DNA of 64,000 nucleotides from an uncultured Eubacteriales bacterium (GTDB taxonomy: Bacteria > Bacillota > Clostridia > Oscillospirales > Acutalibacteraceae). Below, in pieces: positions 24,659 through 33,508 of this stretch. The number at the start of each line of letters is the position of its first letter. Positions within the stretch are counted from its first letter, which is position 1. Position numbers and translations under genes: made by a program. Under the pieces are notes generated by a model, which was not told where the DNA came from, did not search any database, and saw only the letters and a list, made by a program, of their open reading frames with translations. The stretch spans positions 124,001 to 188,000 of the forward strand of contig CAKSHM010000003.1 in NCBI GenBank assembly GCA_934457415.1, written 5' to 3'.

Positions 24659-25951
24659 TCAATCAAGAAATCCCTTATAATGACGCATCATCATTTGAGA
24701 TTCGAGATTCTGAACGGTATCAAGCGCAACGCCTACCATAATGAGTATCGAAGTACCGCCGAGCGAAATGTTTATCTGACCGATATTACCTAAAACTATC
24801 GGGAGAATAGCGATAACACTCAAGAAAACAGCACCGAGAAGCGTAACTCTTGAAAGAATTTTAGAGATGAAATCCGAAGTCGGTTTTCCGGGACGGATTC
24901 CGGGGATAGCACCGCCGTTTTTACGGAGGTTATTTGCCATTTCAACAGGATTGAACTGAATAGTCGAGTAGAAATAAGCAAAAGCAATTATCAGAAGGAA
25001 ATAGATAACCGCATAGAAAACTCCTCGGGTGCTGAAGAGAGCGAGAACCTTATACCATGACGGCTGCTTTAAAGCTGTACTCTGGCTGACGAATGACAAA
25101 ATCATTGTCGGCAGCATAAGGATCGAGGAAGCAAAGATGATAGGCATAACGCCCGACATGTTTACCTTGATCGGAATATGAGTATTCTGCCCGCCGTACA
25201 TTTTATTGCCGACTACGCGTTTAGCATACTGTATAGGAACTCTGCGCTCCGCATTTGTCATCCAGACGATAAAAGCAACTACTGCGAGGAACAATACCAC
25301 AACTGCAATAACAGCGGCTTTATTGCTGCTCCATGATGCCTTTAAGGTTGCGTAAGCCTGAGGTCCGCGGGAGATAATACCGGCAAAAAGCAGTATTGAA
25401 ATACCGTTTCCTACGCCTTTATTATCAATCTGCTCGCCGAGCCACATTACAAGTGCCGAGCCTGCGGTAAGAGCGAGGACGATTACAAATCCTGCGAATA
25501 CCATGGCGCCTGTACCCGAAATGCTTAAATATCCGTTACCCTTAAGATAGAAGAAGTACGCGACACCCTGAATAAGAGCAAGAATAATCGTTGCATAACG
25601 GGTGATTGAAGCAAGCTTCTTCTGTCCCTCTTCGCCTTCCTTGGAAAGACGCTCAAGAGCAGGAATTGCTACGCATAAAAGCTGGATAATAATTGAAGAG
25701 TTGATGTACGGAGTAACCGACATCGCGAAAATAGCGCCGTATTCAAGGCCGCCGCCGGTAAGAATCGAGAAATAGCTGAAAAATTCGCTGTTCTCGCTCG
25801 CCGTTTTTGCGGCAGATCTTAATGCGTCATACGCTACGAAAGGAACCGGAATAGCCGAGCCAATGCGGAAAATTACGATGATCATGATAGTAAAAAGAAT
25901 TTTATTTCTTAATTCTTTTACTTTCCATGCATTTCTTAAGGTTTCCAACAT
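24659..25951 (-). CDS. secY: preprotein translocase subunit SecY
   Basis: Central channel of the Sec translocase, 430 residues with ten transmembrane helices. Landmarks include RIGSAIPVPFV at the first helix, TPYINSSIIIQLL (lateral gate, about 80-92), the NAERRVPIQYAKRVVG cytoplasmic loop and GGTSILIMVGVALDT near the C-terminus. Position between rplO and adk is the usual one. Confidence 0.98.
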   Translation of the reverse strand: MLETLRNAWKVKELRNKILFTIMIIVIFRIGSAIPVPFVAYDALRSAAKTASENSEFFSYFSILTGGGLEYGAIFAMSVTPYINSSIIIQLLCVAIPALERLSKEGEEGQKKLASITRYATIILALIQGVAYFFYLKGNGYLSISGTGAMVFAGFVIVLALTAGSALVMWLGEQIDNKGVGNGISILLFAGIISRGPQAYATLKASWSSNKAAVIAVVVLFLAVVAFIVWMTNAERRVPIQYAKRVVGNKMYGGQNTHIPIKVNMSGVMPIIFASSILMLPTMILSFVSQSTALKQPSWYKVLALFSTRGVFYAVIYFLLIIAFAYFYSTIQFNPVEMANNLRKNGGAIPGIRPGKPTSDFISKILSRVTLLGAVFLSVIAILPIVLGNIGQINISLGGTSILIMVGVALDTVQNLESQMMMRHYKGFLD

Positions 25952-25953
25952 AC

Positions 25954-26394
25954 TCAGATCACCTCAGCCTTTCCGCCTGCAGAATTGATCTTTTCTGCGG
26001 CGCTTGCCGAGAAGGCATTGAGCTTAACAGTAAGCTTCTTTGTGAGCTTTCCGTTACCTAAAACCTTTACTGCATTATCAGCAGTTTTGATGATTCCTTT
26101 TTCTTTAAGAGCAGCTGCGTCTACCGTTGCACCGTCCTCGAAAACCTCGAGAGCGGAAACATTGACAGCAGTTACTTCTTTTGCAAAAATATTATTGAAG
26201 CCACGCTTCGGAACGCGTCTCTGAAGAGGCATCTGACCGCCTTCAAAGCCGGGTCTCATTCCGTGACCGGCACGAGCCTTCTGACCCTTATGGCCTTTAC
26301 CGGCTGTTTTGCCGTTGCCTGAGCCATGTCCTCTGCCTATGCGCTTTGAATCTTTTGTAGAACCCAAAGCAGGTGACAAATCGTGCAATTTCAT
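25954..26394 (-). CDS. rplO: 50S ribosomal protein L15
   Basis: Large-subunit assembly protein, 146 residues from the ATG at 26392-26394, chosen because GGAGG lies 8-9 nt upstream. The glycine- and lysine-rich arm GRGHGSGNGKTAGKGHKGQK and GFEGGQMPLQRRVPKRGF are diagnostic. The stop is 3 nt before the secY start. Confidence 0.97.
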   Translation of the reverse strand: MKLHDLSPALGSTKDSKRIGRGHGSGNGKTAGKGHKGQKARAGHGMRPGFEGGQMPLQRRVPKRGFNNIFAKEVTAVNVSALEVFEDGATVDAAALKEKGIIKTADNAVKVLGNGKLTKKLTVKLNAFSASAAEKINSAGGKAEVI

Positions 26395-26466
26395 TGTTCG
26401 CACCTCCTTGCATAATTAACGCCTGATAAGGCGCCGCCTTACGGGCTTTGCATTTATTTGTTTGAT

Positions 26467-26664
26467 TTAATCTTCAACGATCTTTACAAGATGTGAAACC
26501 TTGTTAATCTTACCTTTAGTCTGAGCGTTATCGGGCTGAACCGAAACATCTCCGACCTTATGAAGACCAAGTGCTTCAACCGTTGCAATCTGATCCTTTT
26601 TGGAACCGATAGTGCTCTTTACGAGCTTTACCTTAAGGCCGGCAGCCTTTTTCTTTGTAGCCAT
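26467..26664 (-). CDS. rpmD: 50S ribosomal protein L30
   Basis: Short large-subunit protein, 65 residues with an N-terminal basic extension, then VKLVKSTIGSKKDQIATVEA and KVSHLVKIVED. It lies 15 nt after rpsE. Confidence 0.96.
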   Translation of the reverse strand: MATKKKAAGLKVKLVKSTIGSKKDQIATVEALGLHKVGDVSVQPDNAQTKGKINKVSHLVKIVED

Positions 26665-26678
26665 TGTGCTGCTCCTCC

Positions 26679-27182
26679 TTAACCTATGATTTCCTTAGCA
26701 GTTTTTCCGCGAACGGCAGCGACCTGCTCGGCATCGCGTAAAGCTGCAAGACCGGCAACAGTTGCACGAACTACATTGCACGGATTGTTTGAACGAAGAG
26801 CTTTGGTACGAATGTCCTTGATGCCGACAATTTCAACAACGGCACGAACTGCACCTCCGGCAATAACACCGGTACCGGCAGCGGCGGGCTTTAAAAGCAC
26901 GCGGCCTGCACCGAACTCTCCTATAACTTCATGAGGAATTGTAGTACCCTTAAGAGAAACCTTGATAAGATTTTTCTTTGCGTCTTCGATACCCTTGCGG
27001 ATAGCGTCCGGAACTTCGCCGGCTTTACCGAGACCGAAACCTACGATACCGTTGCCGTCTCCGACAACAACCAAAGCTGCGAATTTCATAATGCGTCCGC
27101 CCTTAACGGTTTTGGATACGCGGTTTATGGAAACTACTCTTTCCTGAAGATCTAATGTTGATGCGTCAATATTTGTAGCCAA
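26679..27182 (-). CDS. rpsE: 30S ribosomal protein S5
   Basis: Decoding-accuracy protein with helicase role at mRNA entry, 167 residues. The N-terminal dsRBD-like domain has VVSINRVSKTVKGGRIMKF, the site where spectinomycin resistance changes arise; the second half has the GTGVIAGGAVRAVVE loop. The sequence looks ordinary. Confidence 0.97.
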   Translation of the reverse strand: MATNIDASTLDLQERVVSINRVSKTVKGGRIMKFAALVVVGDGNGIVGFGLGKAGEVPDAIRKGIEDAKKNLIKVSLKGTTIPHEVIGEFGAGRVLLKPAAAGTGVIAGGAVRAVVEIVGIKDIRTKALRSNNPCNVVRATVAGLAALRDAEQVAAVRGKTAKEIIG

Positions 27183-27200
27183 AAGTATTCCCCCTCCTTA

Positions 27201-27560
27201 TTAGAACTTGAGGCCGCCCTCACGGGCACCTTCGGCAAGCTCCTTGACACGGCCGTGATAGATATAACCGCCGCGGTCGAAAACGACCTCAGTGATTTTT
27301 TTCTTCTTGGCGCGTTCAGCTATTAACTGTCCAACCTTGCGGGCACCCTCTTTGTTAGAACCGCTCATACCGAAATCCTTTTCGTTTGAGCCTGCCGCAC
27401 AAAGAGTAACACCCTTTTCATCGTCGATAAGCTGGGCGTAAATATTGCTGTTGGAGCGGAATACATCAAGACGGGGAGTAGCTGCTGTTCCGCAGATCTT
27501 TGAACGAACGCGGGCATGGCGCTTAAGTCTCGCCTGATTGCTGTTAGGTTTGCTAACCAT
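27201..27560 (-). CDS. rplR: 50S ribosomal protein L18
   Basis: Binds 5S rRNA in the central protuberance. It has 119 residues, with RLKRHARVRSKICGTAATPR at the N-terminus and VVFDRGGYIYHGRVKELAEG at the C-terminus. Confidence 0.97.
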   Translation of the reverse strand: MVSKPNSNQARLKRHARVRSKICGTAATPRLDVFRSNSNIYAQLIDDEKGVTLCAAGSNEKDFGMSGSNKEGARKVGQLIAERAKKKKITEVVFDRGGYIYHGRVKELAEGAREGGLKF

Positions 27561-27578
27561 TTAAAATACACTCCTTTT

Positions 27579-28127
27579 TTACTTCTTAGCACCCTTGGCT
27601 GCTTTACCTTCTTTGCGGCGGATATGCTCATCGGCGTATTTAATGCCTTTGCCCTTATAAGGCTCCGGCGGACGCTTTTTGCGTACATCTGCTGCAAACT
27701 GGCCAACCAACTGCTTATCGGCACCGCTGATAACTATTGAGTTAGGAGCCGGTACTTCAATCTTTATTCCCTCTGTCTCGGGAATGATTACCTGATGAGA
27801 ATAACCAAGGTTCATAACAAGGTTATTGCCCTGTTTCTGAGCACGGTAACCTACGCCGTTAACCTCAAGAGTCTTTGAAAAGCCCTCGGTTACACCCTTT
27901 ACCATATTGGCAATGAGTGTACGGGTAAGTCCGTGTAATGCGCGGTGTTCCTTATCATCGGTAGGACGGGTAACAACGATTGTTTCGCCCTCATGCACTA
28001 CGGAGATATCCTTATTGAAATCATAAGAAAGCTCTCCCTTAGCGCCTTTAACGGTGATGGTGTTTCCGTTTATCTTAACATCTACACCCGCAGGAACTGC
28101 TATAGGCATTTTTCCTATTCTTGACAT
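27579..28127 (-). CDS. rplF: 50S ribosomal protein L6
   Basis: Binds the sarcin-ricin region near the factor site. It has 182 residues in two similar halves, opening SRIGKMPIAVPAGVDVKING and closing with the PEPYKGKGIKYADEHIRRKE motif. Confidence 0.98.
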   Translation of the reverse strand: MSRIGKMPIAVPAGVDVKINGNTITVKGAKGELSYDFNKDISVVHEGETIVVTRPTDDKEHRALHGLTRTLIANMVKGVTEGFSKTLEVNGVGYRAQKQGNNLVMNLGYSHQVIIPETEGIKIEVPAPNSIVISGADKQLVGQFAADVRKKRPPEPYKGKGIKYADEHIRRKEGKAAKGAKK

Positions 28128-28141
28128 ACCTTCTTACCTCC

Positions 28142-28540
28142 TTACCAAACAAACGCGAGGACTTCGCCGCCTACATTAGCTTTGCGAGCCTGTTTGTCTG
28201 TCATAATACCTTTAGAGGTAGAAAGAATTGCTATACCGAGGCCCTTCATAACCTTCGGCATATCTTCTACATTTGTATAGATACGCAGACCGGGCTTTGA
28301 TACTCTGCGAATACCGCTTATGGTCTGTGCTTTATTGTGGCCGTACTTCAATACAATATGAATTACGCCCTGCTTTCCGTCGTCTTCAACGGAGAAGCTG
28401 CTGATGTATCCTTCATCGAGAAGAATCTGTGCGATTGACTTCTTAACATTTGATGCAGGAACATCTACCGAATCGTGTTTCGCCGAAGAAGCATTACGGA
28501 TACGCGTAAGCATATCGGCTATAGTATCGGTGATTTGCAT
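28142..28540 (-). CDS. rpsH: 30S ribosomal protein S8
   Basis: Primary 16S rRNA central-domain binder and, in E. coli, translational repressor of the spc operon. It has 132 residues, with DTIADMLTRIRNASSAKHD and the C-terminal ILSTSKGIMTDKQARK. Confidence 0.98.
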   Translation of the reverse strand: MQITDTIADMLTRIRNASSAKHDSVDVPASNVKKSIAQILLDEGYISSFSVEDDGKQGVIHIVLKYGHNKAQTISGIRRVSKPGLRIYTNVEDMPKVMKGLGIAILSTSKGIMTDKQARKANVGGEVLAFVW

Positions 28541-28567
28541 GCCGTAAACCTCCTTTAGATTTGTGCC

Positions 28568-28753
28568 TTACCAGCTTGCCTTCTTAACTCCGGGGATCTC
28601 GCCTTTATAAGCAAGTTCTCTGAAACATATACGGCAGATACCGTATTTGCGAAGATAAGCATGGGGACGGCCGCAGATCTTGCATCTGTTGTACTGTCTT
28701 GTTGAAAATTTAGCGGGGCGTGCCTGCCTTACTTTCATAGATGTCTTAGCCAT
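28568..28753 (-). CDS. rpsZ: 30S ribosomal protein S14, zinc type
   Basis: Head protein, 61 residues, the short zinc-binding class with CKIC and CRIC (residues about 24-27 and 40-43). The zinc-free long S14 paralogue is not in this window. It lies between rplE and rpsH. Confidence 0.97.
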   Translation of the reverse strand: MAKTSMKVRQARPAKFSTRQYNRCKICGRPHAYLRKYGICRICFRELAYKGEIPGVKKASW

Positions 28754-28765
28754 ACTTTTTTCTCC

Positions 28766-29305
28766 TTATCTCGCAAACGGAGCGCCCATAAGAGTAAGTA
28801 ACTCGCGAGCCTCTTCATCTGTCTTGGCGGTAGTGACAATGATAATATCCATACCGCGAACCTTATCTATTTTATCGTACTCAATTTCAGGGAAAATGAG
28901 CTGTTCCTTTACGCCGCAGGCATAGTTTCCGCGTCCGTCAAAAGAATCGGGATTGATTCCTCTGAAGTCACGTACGCGCGGTAAAGCGGCATTGAAGAAA
29001 CGGTCGATAAACTCGTACATTTTTTCTCCGCGAAGTGTAACCTTAGCGCCGATAGGCATTCCCTCACGAAGCTTAAAGTTCGCAACGGACTTCTTTGCAC
29101 GGCACGGTACAGCCTTCTGACCGGTAATTTTGCTGAGATCGCTTATAACGGAATCAACTACCTTTGAGTTGTCCTTAGCCTCTCCGCAGCCTACATTGAT
29201 AACAACCTTCTCGAGCTTCGGAATCTGCATAACACTCTTATAGCCAAATTTGGTCATCAATGCAGGAGCAATCGAATTTTTATATTCGTTTCCAAGCGTT
29301 GACAT
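28766..29305 (-). CDS. rplE: 50S ribosomal protein L5
   Basis: 5S rRNA-binding protein at the P-site tRNA bridge, 179 residues, with KVVINVGCGEAKDNSKVVD near the start and RDFRGINPDSFDGRGN near residue 114. Confidence 0.98.
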   Translation of the reverse strand: MSTLGNEYKNSIAPALMTKFGYKSVMQIPKLEKVVINVGCGEAKDNSKVVDSVISDLSKITGQKAVPCRAKKSVANFKLREGMPIGAKVTLRGEKMYEFIDRFFNAALPRVRDFRGINPDSFDGRGNYACGVKEQLIFPEIEYDKIDKVRGMDIIIVTTAKTDEEARELLTLMGAPFAR

Positions 29306-29323
29306 GTCATGTCCTCCTTACTC

Positions 29324-29647
29324 TTAAAAAGTCTCTCCGCATTTTTTGCAAACGCGGTCTTTTTTACCGTCCTCATAGATCTTGGTGCCTACTCTGGTCG
29401 GCTTATTGCACTTCGGGCAAACTAACTGTACCTTGCAGGCATAGATAGCGCCGTCTGTCTCGATAATTCCGGAGGGATCTCCGGCTTTTTTCGGTTTTAC
29501 GTGTTTCTTAACCTTGTTAAGACCCTCTACGATAACCTTCTGTTCCTTAGGGCTTACCTGAAGAACCTTTCCGGTTTTCTTGCGGTCTTTTGCGTCGCCT
29601 GTAAGAAGCATTACGGTATCACCGGTTTTAATGTGAAGCTTACTCAT
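29324..29647 (-). CDS. rplX: 50S ribosomal protein L24
   Basis: Assembly initiator with a KOW domain (KTGDTVMLLTGDAKDRKKTG). It has 107 residues and a C-terminal zinc-ribbon-like extension with CPKC and CKKC, as in many Firmicutes. Confidence 0.97.
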   Translation of the reverse strand: MSKLHIKTGDTVMLLTGDAKDRKKTGKVLQVSPKEQKVIVEGLNKVKKHVKPKKAGDPSGIIETDGAIYACKVQLVCPKCNKPTRVGTKIYEDGKKDRVCKKCGETF

Positions 29648-29663
29648 ATTTTTCTACCTCCCA

Positions 29664-30032
29664 TTAAAGTACTTCCGGAGCAAGAGAAAGGATCTTTGTG
29701 TAATCCTTATCACGAAGCTCACGCGCTACCGGCCCGAAGATACGGGTACCTCTCGGATTCTTATCATCACGGATAAGAACGGCTGCATTTTCATCAAATC
29801 TTATATAAGTGCCATCATTGCGGCGAAGACCTTTTGCAGAACGAACTACAACAGCCTTTACTACATCGCCCTTCTTAACGGAACCGCCCGGAGCGGCCTT
29901 TTTAACAGAAGCAACGATAACATCGCCGATGTTGGCGTACCTCCTTTTGGAGCCTCCCAAAACACGGATGCACATAATTTCTTTAGCACCGGTATTGTCG
30001 GCAACCTTGAGGTAACTCTGTTGTTGTATCAC
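29664..30032 (-). CDS. rplN: 50S ribosomal protein L14
   Basis: Subunit-interface protein, 122 residues, starting MIQQQSYLKVADNTGAKEIM and ending KDYTKILSLAPEVL. The GTRIFGPVAREL motif is intact. Confidence 0.98.
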   Translation of the reverse strand: MIQQQSYLKVADNTGAKEIMCIRVLGGSKRRYANIGDVIVASVKKAAPGGSVKKGDVVKAVVVRSAKGLRRNDGTYIRFDENAAVLIRDDKNPRGTRIFGPVARELRDKDYTKILSLAPEVL

Positions 30033-30056
30033 AGTGGTTTCCTCCTTAAAGCCAAA

Positions 30057-30314
30057 TTACTTAGCTTTCTCAACTATTTCGGCAACGCGCCATCTCTTAT
30101 CCTTGGAGAGAGGTCTCGTTTCCATGATAAGCACTCTGTCGCCTACGCCGCAGGTGTTGTTCTCATCATGAGCCTTAAGTCTTATCGTGTTTTTAATAAT
30201 CTTCTTATAGAGCGGATGCTTAACATTGTCCTCGATTGCAACAACAACGGTTTTATCCATTTTATCGCTTACGACTCTTCCCACTCTTGTTTTACGAAGG
30301 TTTCTTTCGCTCAT
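30057..30314 (-). CDS. rpsQ: 30S ribosomal protein S17
   Basis: OB-fold 16S rRNA binder of 85 residues, with RVGRVVSDKMDKTVVVAIED and the closing ETRPLSKDKRWRVAEIVEKA. Confidence 0.97.
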   Translation of the reverse strand: MSERNLRKTRVGRVVSDKMDKTVVVAIEDNVKHPLYKKIIKNTIRLKAHDENNTCGVGDRVLIMETRPLSKDKRWRVAEIVEKAK

Positions 30315-30332
30315 ATTCAGCTACCTCCTCTT

Positions 30333-30539
30333 TTAAGCGTTAGCGCTGTTTGAAAGCTCTTTCTCGCGGATAATTGTCTTAACGCGAGCGATATCCTTCT
30401 TTACAGCTGCTATTCGCATGGGGTTGTCGAGCTGATTAATGGCATGTTGGAAACGAAGATGGAACAATTCATCTTTAAGCTTTGCCAACTGCTCATTAAG
30501 CTCCGGTAAAGTGTTATCTCTGATTTCCTTTGCATTCAT
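30333..30539 (-). CDS. rpmC: 50S ribosomal protein L29
   Basis: Two-helix protein at the tunnel exit and part of the SRP/trigger-factor site. It has 68 residues, with LAKLKDELFHLRFQHAINQL. The gene starts at the last base of rplP (overlap of one base). Confidence 0.97.
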   Translation of the reverse strand: MNAKEIRDNTLPELNEQLAKLKDELFHLRFQHAINQLDNPMRIAAVKKDIARVKTIIREKELSNSANA

Positions 30540-30961
30540 TACTGCTCACCACCCGTTTCCTTGCTTATAAACTTACATTTAATCGGAAGCTTATTAGCTG
30601 CAAGACGCATAGCCTCGCGAGCCAATTCCTCGGATACGCCGCCGATTTCGAACATAACGCGTCCGGGTTTAACCACTGCTACCCAGTACTCCGGAGCGCC
30701 TTTACCGGATCCCATACGGGTTCCGAGAGGCTTTGAAGTAACCGGCTTATCAGGGAATATTTTTATCCAAACCTGACCGCCACGCTTGATATAACGAGTC
30801 ATAGCAACACGGGCAGCTTCGATCTGATTAGAGGTAATCCACGCCGGCTCTAAAGCCTGAAGACCGAAATTTCCGTGGGTAACGGTATTACCTCTTGTAG
30901 CGGTACCGGTCATACGGCCGCGCTGCACTTTACGGTATTTAACACGCTTAGGCATTAACAT
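30539..30961 (-). CDS. rplP: 50S ribosomal protein L16
   Basis: A-site-side protein of the large subunit, 140 residues, with KRVKYRKVQRGRMTGTATRG and the IKIFPDKPVTSKPLGTRMG segment. The ATG at 30959-30961 overlaps the rpsC stop by one base and has GGGGGAG 7 nt upstream; an in-frame ATG two codons later is possible. Confidence 0.97.
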   Translation of the reverse strand: MLMPKRVKYRKVQRGRMTGTATRGNTVTHGNFGLQALEPAWITSNQIEAARVAMTRYIKRGGQVWIKIFPDKPVTSKPLGTRMGSGKGAPEYWVAVVKPGRVMFEIGGVSEELAREAMRLAANKLPIKCKFISKETGGEQ

Positions 30962-31626
30962 CAGCGGGCTCCCCCTCTCTTAGAAGTTCTGCGGTTCTCA
31001 TTGAGAACCTCGCCCTTATAAATCCAGACCTTAACGCCGATTCTGCCGTAGGTAGTGTTTGCCTCAGCAAAACCGTAATCAATATCTGCTCTAAGGGTCT
31101 GAAGCGGAATAGTACCTTCATGATACTGCTCGCTTCTTGCGATTTCAGCACCGCCCAAACGGCCCGAAACCTGAGTTTTGATACCCTTTACGCCGAGACG
31201 CATTGCTCTGCCTATAGAGAGCTTCATTGCGCGGCGGAAGGATATACGCTTTTCAAGCTGGGTTGCGATGTTCTCGGCAACAAGCTGTGCGTCCGCATCG
31301 GGATTTTTAATTTCAACGATGTTGATAACGACATTTTTGCCAAGCATCTTCTGGCAGGTTTCGCGGAGCTTTTCGATTTCAGCGCCGTTTCTTCCGATAA
31401 CCATACCCGGCTTTGCGCAGTGGAGATGTAATCTCACGCGCTTATCATCGCGTTCAATTTCGATTTTAGCAATACCTGCACTTGAAAGTGCCTTTTTAAG
31501 GTATTTACGGAGGTTATAGTCCTCAACAAGCGTATCTCCGAACTTTTCGTCGCTTGCAAACCAACGCGAGTCCCAGTTTTTAATAATGCCGACGCGTAAA
31601 CCGTGCGGATTAACTTTCTGGCCCAT
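30961..31626 (-). CDS. rpsC: 30S ribosomal protein S3
   Basis: mRNA-entry protein with helicase role, 221 residues. It contains GQKVNPHGLRVGIIKNWDSR, the KH domain MVIGRNGAEIEKLRETCQK and the C-terminal GVKVWIYKGEVL domain. Confidence 0.98.
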   Translation of the reverse strand: MGQKVNPHGLRVGIIKNWDSRWFASDEKFGDTLVEDYNLRKYLKKALSSAGIAKIEIERDDKRVRLHLHCAKPGMVIGRNGAEIEKLRETCQKMLGKNVVINIVEIKNPDADAQLVAENIATQLEKRISFRRAMKLSIGRAMRLGVKGIKTQVSGRLGGAEIARSEQYHEGTIPLQTLRADIDYGFAEANTTYGRIGVKVWIYKGEVLNENRRTSKRGGAR

Positions 31627-31643
31627 AGTTTTAACCTCCTAAC

Positions 31644-31979
31644 TTAAATATCGCGTTCTTTAAGAACGAGTGTAACATGGCTTGTTCTCTTTAAAATGCG
31701 GTGAGCGCGTCCGTGGTCCTTAGCGCGGATTCTCTTAAGAATCGGGCCGGGGCAGACTGCACACTCTGCAACATAAAGCTTAGACATATCCATGTTTTTG
31801 TTTTCAGCATTTGCCATAGCTGACTTCAAAAGCTTTTCTAAATACTCACAAGCGGACTTAGGAGTAAATTTGAGAATAGCCATTGCTTTGTCAGCGTCCT
31901 GATTTCTTATTAAATCGAGGACTATCTTCACCTTGCGGGGTGAGATACGGGCATATTTAAGAGTAGCCCTTGCTTCCAT
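31644..31979 (-). CDS. rplV: 50S ribosomal protein L22
   Basis: Lines the exit tunnel, 111 residues. It holds ARISPRKVKIVLDLIRNQDA and the tunnel beta-hairpin region KRIRAKDHGRAHRILKRTSH, where macrolide resistance changes arise; the residues look ordinary. Confidence 0.97.
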   Translation of the reverse strand: MEARATLKYARISPRKVKIVLDLIRNQDADKAMAILKFTPKSACEYLEKLLKSAMANAENKNMDMSKLYVAECAVCPGPILKRIRAKDHGRAHRILKRTSHVTLVLKERDI

Positions 31980-32002
31980 AAATTCTATCTCCTTTCGGCC
32001 GC

Positions 32003-32278
32003 TTACTTACCGGTAGTCTTAGCACCGGCATGGCCTTTGAACGTTCTGGTCGGTGCAAATTCACCGAGCTTATGGCCAACCATATCCTCAGTTACATAAA
32101 CCGGCACATGCTTACGGCCGTCATGAACTGCAAAAGTGTGTCCGACGAAATCGGGGAATATGGTGGACGAACGGCTCCAAGTTTTAAGCACGCGCTTTTC
32201 ACCGGCTGCATTCATTTCCTGAACTCTCTTGTACAGCACTTCCTGCACATAAGGGCCCTTTTTAATACTTCTTCCCAT
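32003..32278 (-). CDS. rpsS: 30S ribosomal protein S19
   Basis: Head protein, 91 residues, starting MGRSIKKGPYVQEVLYKRVQ with the HDGRKHVPVYVTEDMVGHK core. Confidence 0.98.
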   Translation of the reverse strand: MGRSIKKGPYVQEVLYKRVQEMNAAGEKRVLKTWSRSSTIFPDFVGHTFAVHDGRKHVPVYVTEDMVGHKLGEFAPTRTFKGHAGAKTTGK

Positions 32279-32301
32279 TATGAAATCTCCTTTCGTCCGA
32301 C

Positions 32302-33129
32302 TTATTTACGACGCTTAACAATATACTTATTGCTCTGCTTATTCTTCTGGCGGGTCTTGTAACCGAGAGTAGGTTTACCCCACGGGGTTACAGGTCCGGG
32401 ACGGCCGACAGGTGATTTACCTTCACCGCCGCCGTGCGGGTGGTCGTTCGGGTTCATTACAGAACCGCGGACGGTAGGTCTCCAACCCATGTGACGCTTA
32501 CGGCCTGCTTTGCCGTAATTAACGTTCGCATGCTCGGGATTGGATACTACACCGACAGTAGCCATGCAGTTCTCCGGTACATTGCGAAGCTCTCCCGAAG
32601 GAAGGCGGAGAAGCGCCATACCGTTTTCCTTAGCCATAAGCTGAGCCATGTTTCCGGCACTTCTTGCGAGCTGAGCGCCCTTGCCGGGATAAAGCTCAAT
32701 ATTATGAAGGAATGTACCAACCGGAATATTAACGAGCGGAAGCGCGTTTCCGGGTTTGATATCCGCATCGGGACCGCTGACGATTTTATCGCCGACTTTA
32801 AGATCCTGCGGAGCGATTATATAGCGTTTTTCGCCGTCCTCATACTGAACTAATGCGATAAATGCAGAACGGTTAGGATCGTACTCAAGAGTAAGAACGG
32901 TAGCGCTTACGCCGAAACGCTCTCTCTTGAAGTCGATAACTCTGTACTTTCTGCGGTTTCCGCCGCCTCTGTGGCGGACTGTTATCCTGCCGTAGCTGTT
33001 ACGGCCGGCATTCTTTTTAATAGGTTCAAGCAAGCTTCTCTCGGGCGCTACCTTTGACAGACCGGAATAATCCATGGTTGTCATATTACGGCGACCGTTA
33101 GAAGTCGGCTTGTAATGTTTTATTGCCAT
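32302..33129 (-). CDS. rplB: 50S ribosomal protein L2
   Basis: Supports the peptidyl transferase centre, 275 residues from the ATG at 33127-33129, chosen for GGAGAG upstream; a GTG 3 codons earlier would overlap that site. Motifs NRRKYRVIDFKRERFGV, VNYGKAGRKRHMGWRPTVRG and MNPNDHPHGGGEGKSPVGRP (catalytic-loop His included) are intact. Confidence 0.98.
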   Translation of the reverse strand: MAIKHYKPTSNGRRNMTTMDYSGLSKVAPERSLLEPIKKNAGRNSYGRITVRHRGGGNRRKYRVIDFKRERFGVSATVLTLEYDPNRSAFIALVQYEDGEKRYIIAPQDLKVGDKIVSGPDADIKPGNALPLVNIPVGTFLHNIELYPGKGAQLARSAGNMAQLMAKENGMALLRLPSGELRNVPENCMATVGVVSNPEHANVNYGKAGRKRHMGWRPTVRGSVMNPNDHPHGGGEGKSPVGRPGPVTPWGKPTLGYKTRQKNKQSNKYIVKRRK

Positions 33130-33214
33130 TTGTTTCACTCTCCTGTTTAGGCTTAGCGAAGCTTTTTAAAGCCTCATACATCACCGGAAATTTTAAAATT
33201 TCCTTAAATTACGC

Positions 33215-33508
33215 TTACATAAGTCCGTCGAAGAATTCGATCGGCTTTGAATCGGCCTTTAAAGTAACAATTGCTTTCTTATAAGAAGCGGTCTTGCCCT
33301 CGTAACGGCCCATTCTCTTTAATTTTCCGCGTACATTCACGGTGTTTACCTTGGCAACATCGACCTTGAAAAGCTCCTTGACTGCGTCGGCAATCTCGTA
33401 CTTTGTTGCATCGGGGTCGACCTTGAAGGTGTATTTCTTGCCGGCAACGCCCGACATGCTCTTTTCGGTTATGATCGGAGCGATAATGATATCCTGAGCG
33501 GTTTTCAT
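33215..33508 (-). CDS. rplW: 50S ribosomal protein L23
   Basis: Tunnel-exit docking site for trigger factor and SRP, 97 residues, with DIIIAPIITEKSMSGVAGKK and the VNTVNVRGKLKRMGRYEGK loop. The ATG overlaps the end of rplD by one base. Confidence 0.97.
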   Translation of the reverse strand: MKTAQDIIIAPIITEKSMSGVAGKKYTFKVDPDATKYEIADAVKELFKVDVAKVNTVNVRGKLKRMGRYEGKTASYKKAIVTLKADSKPIEFFDGLM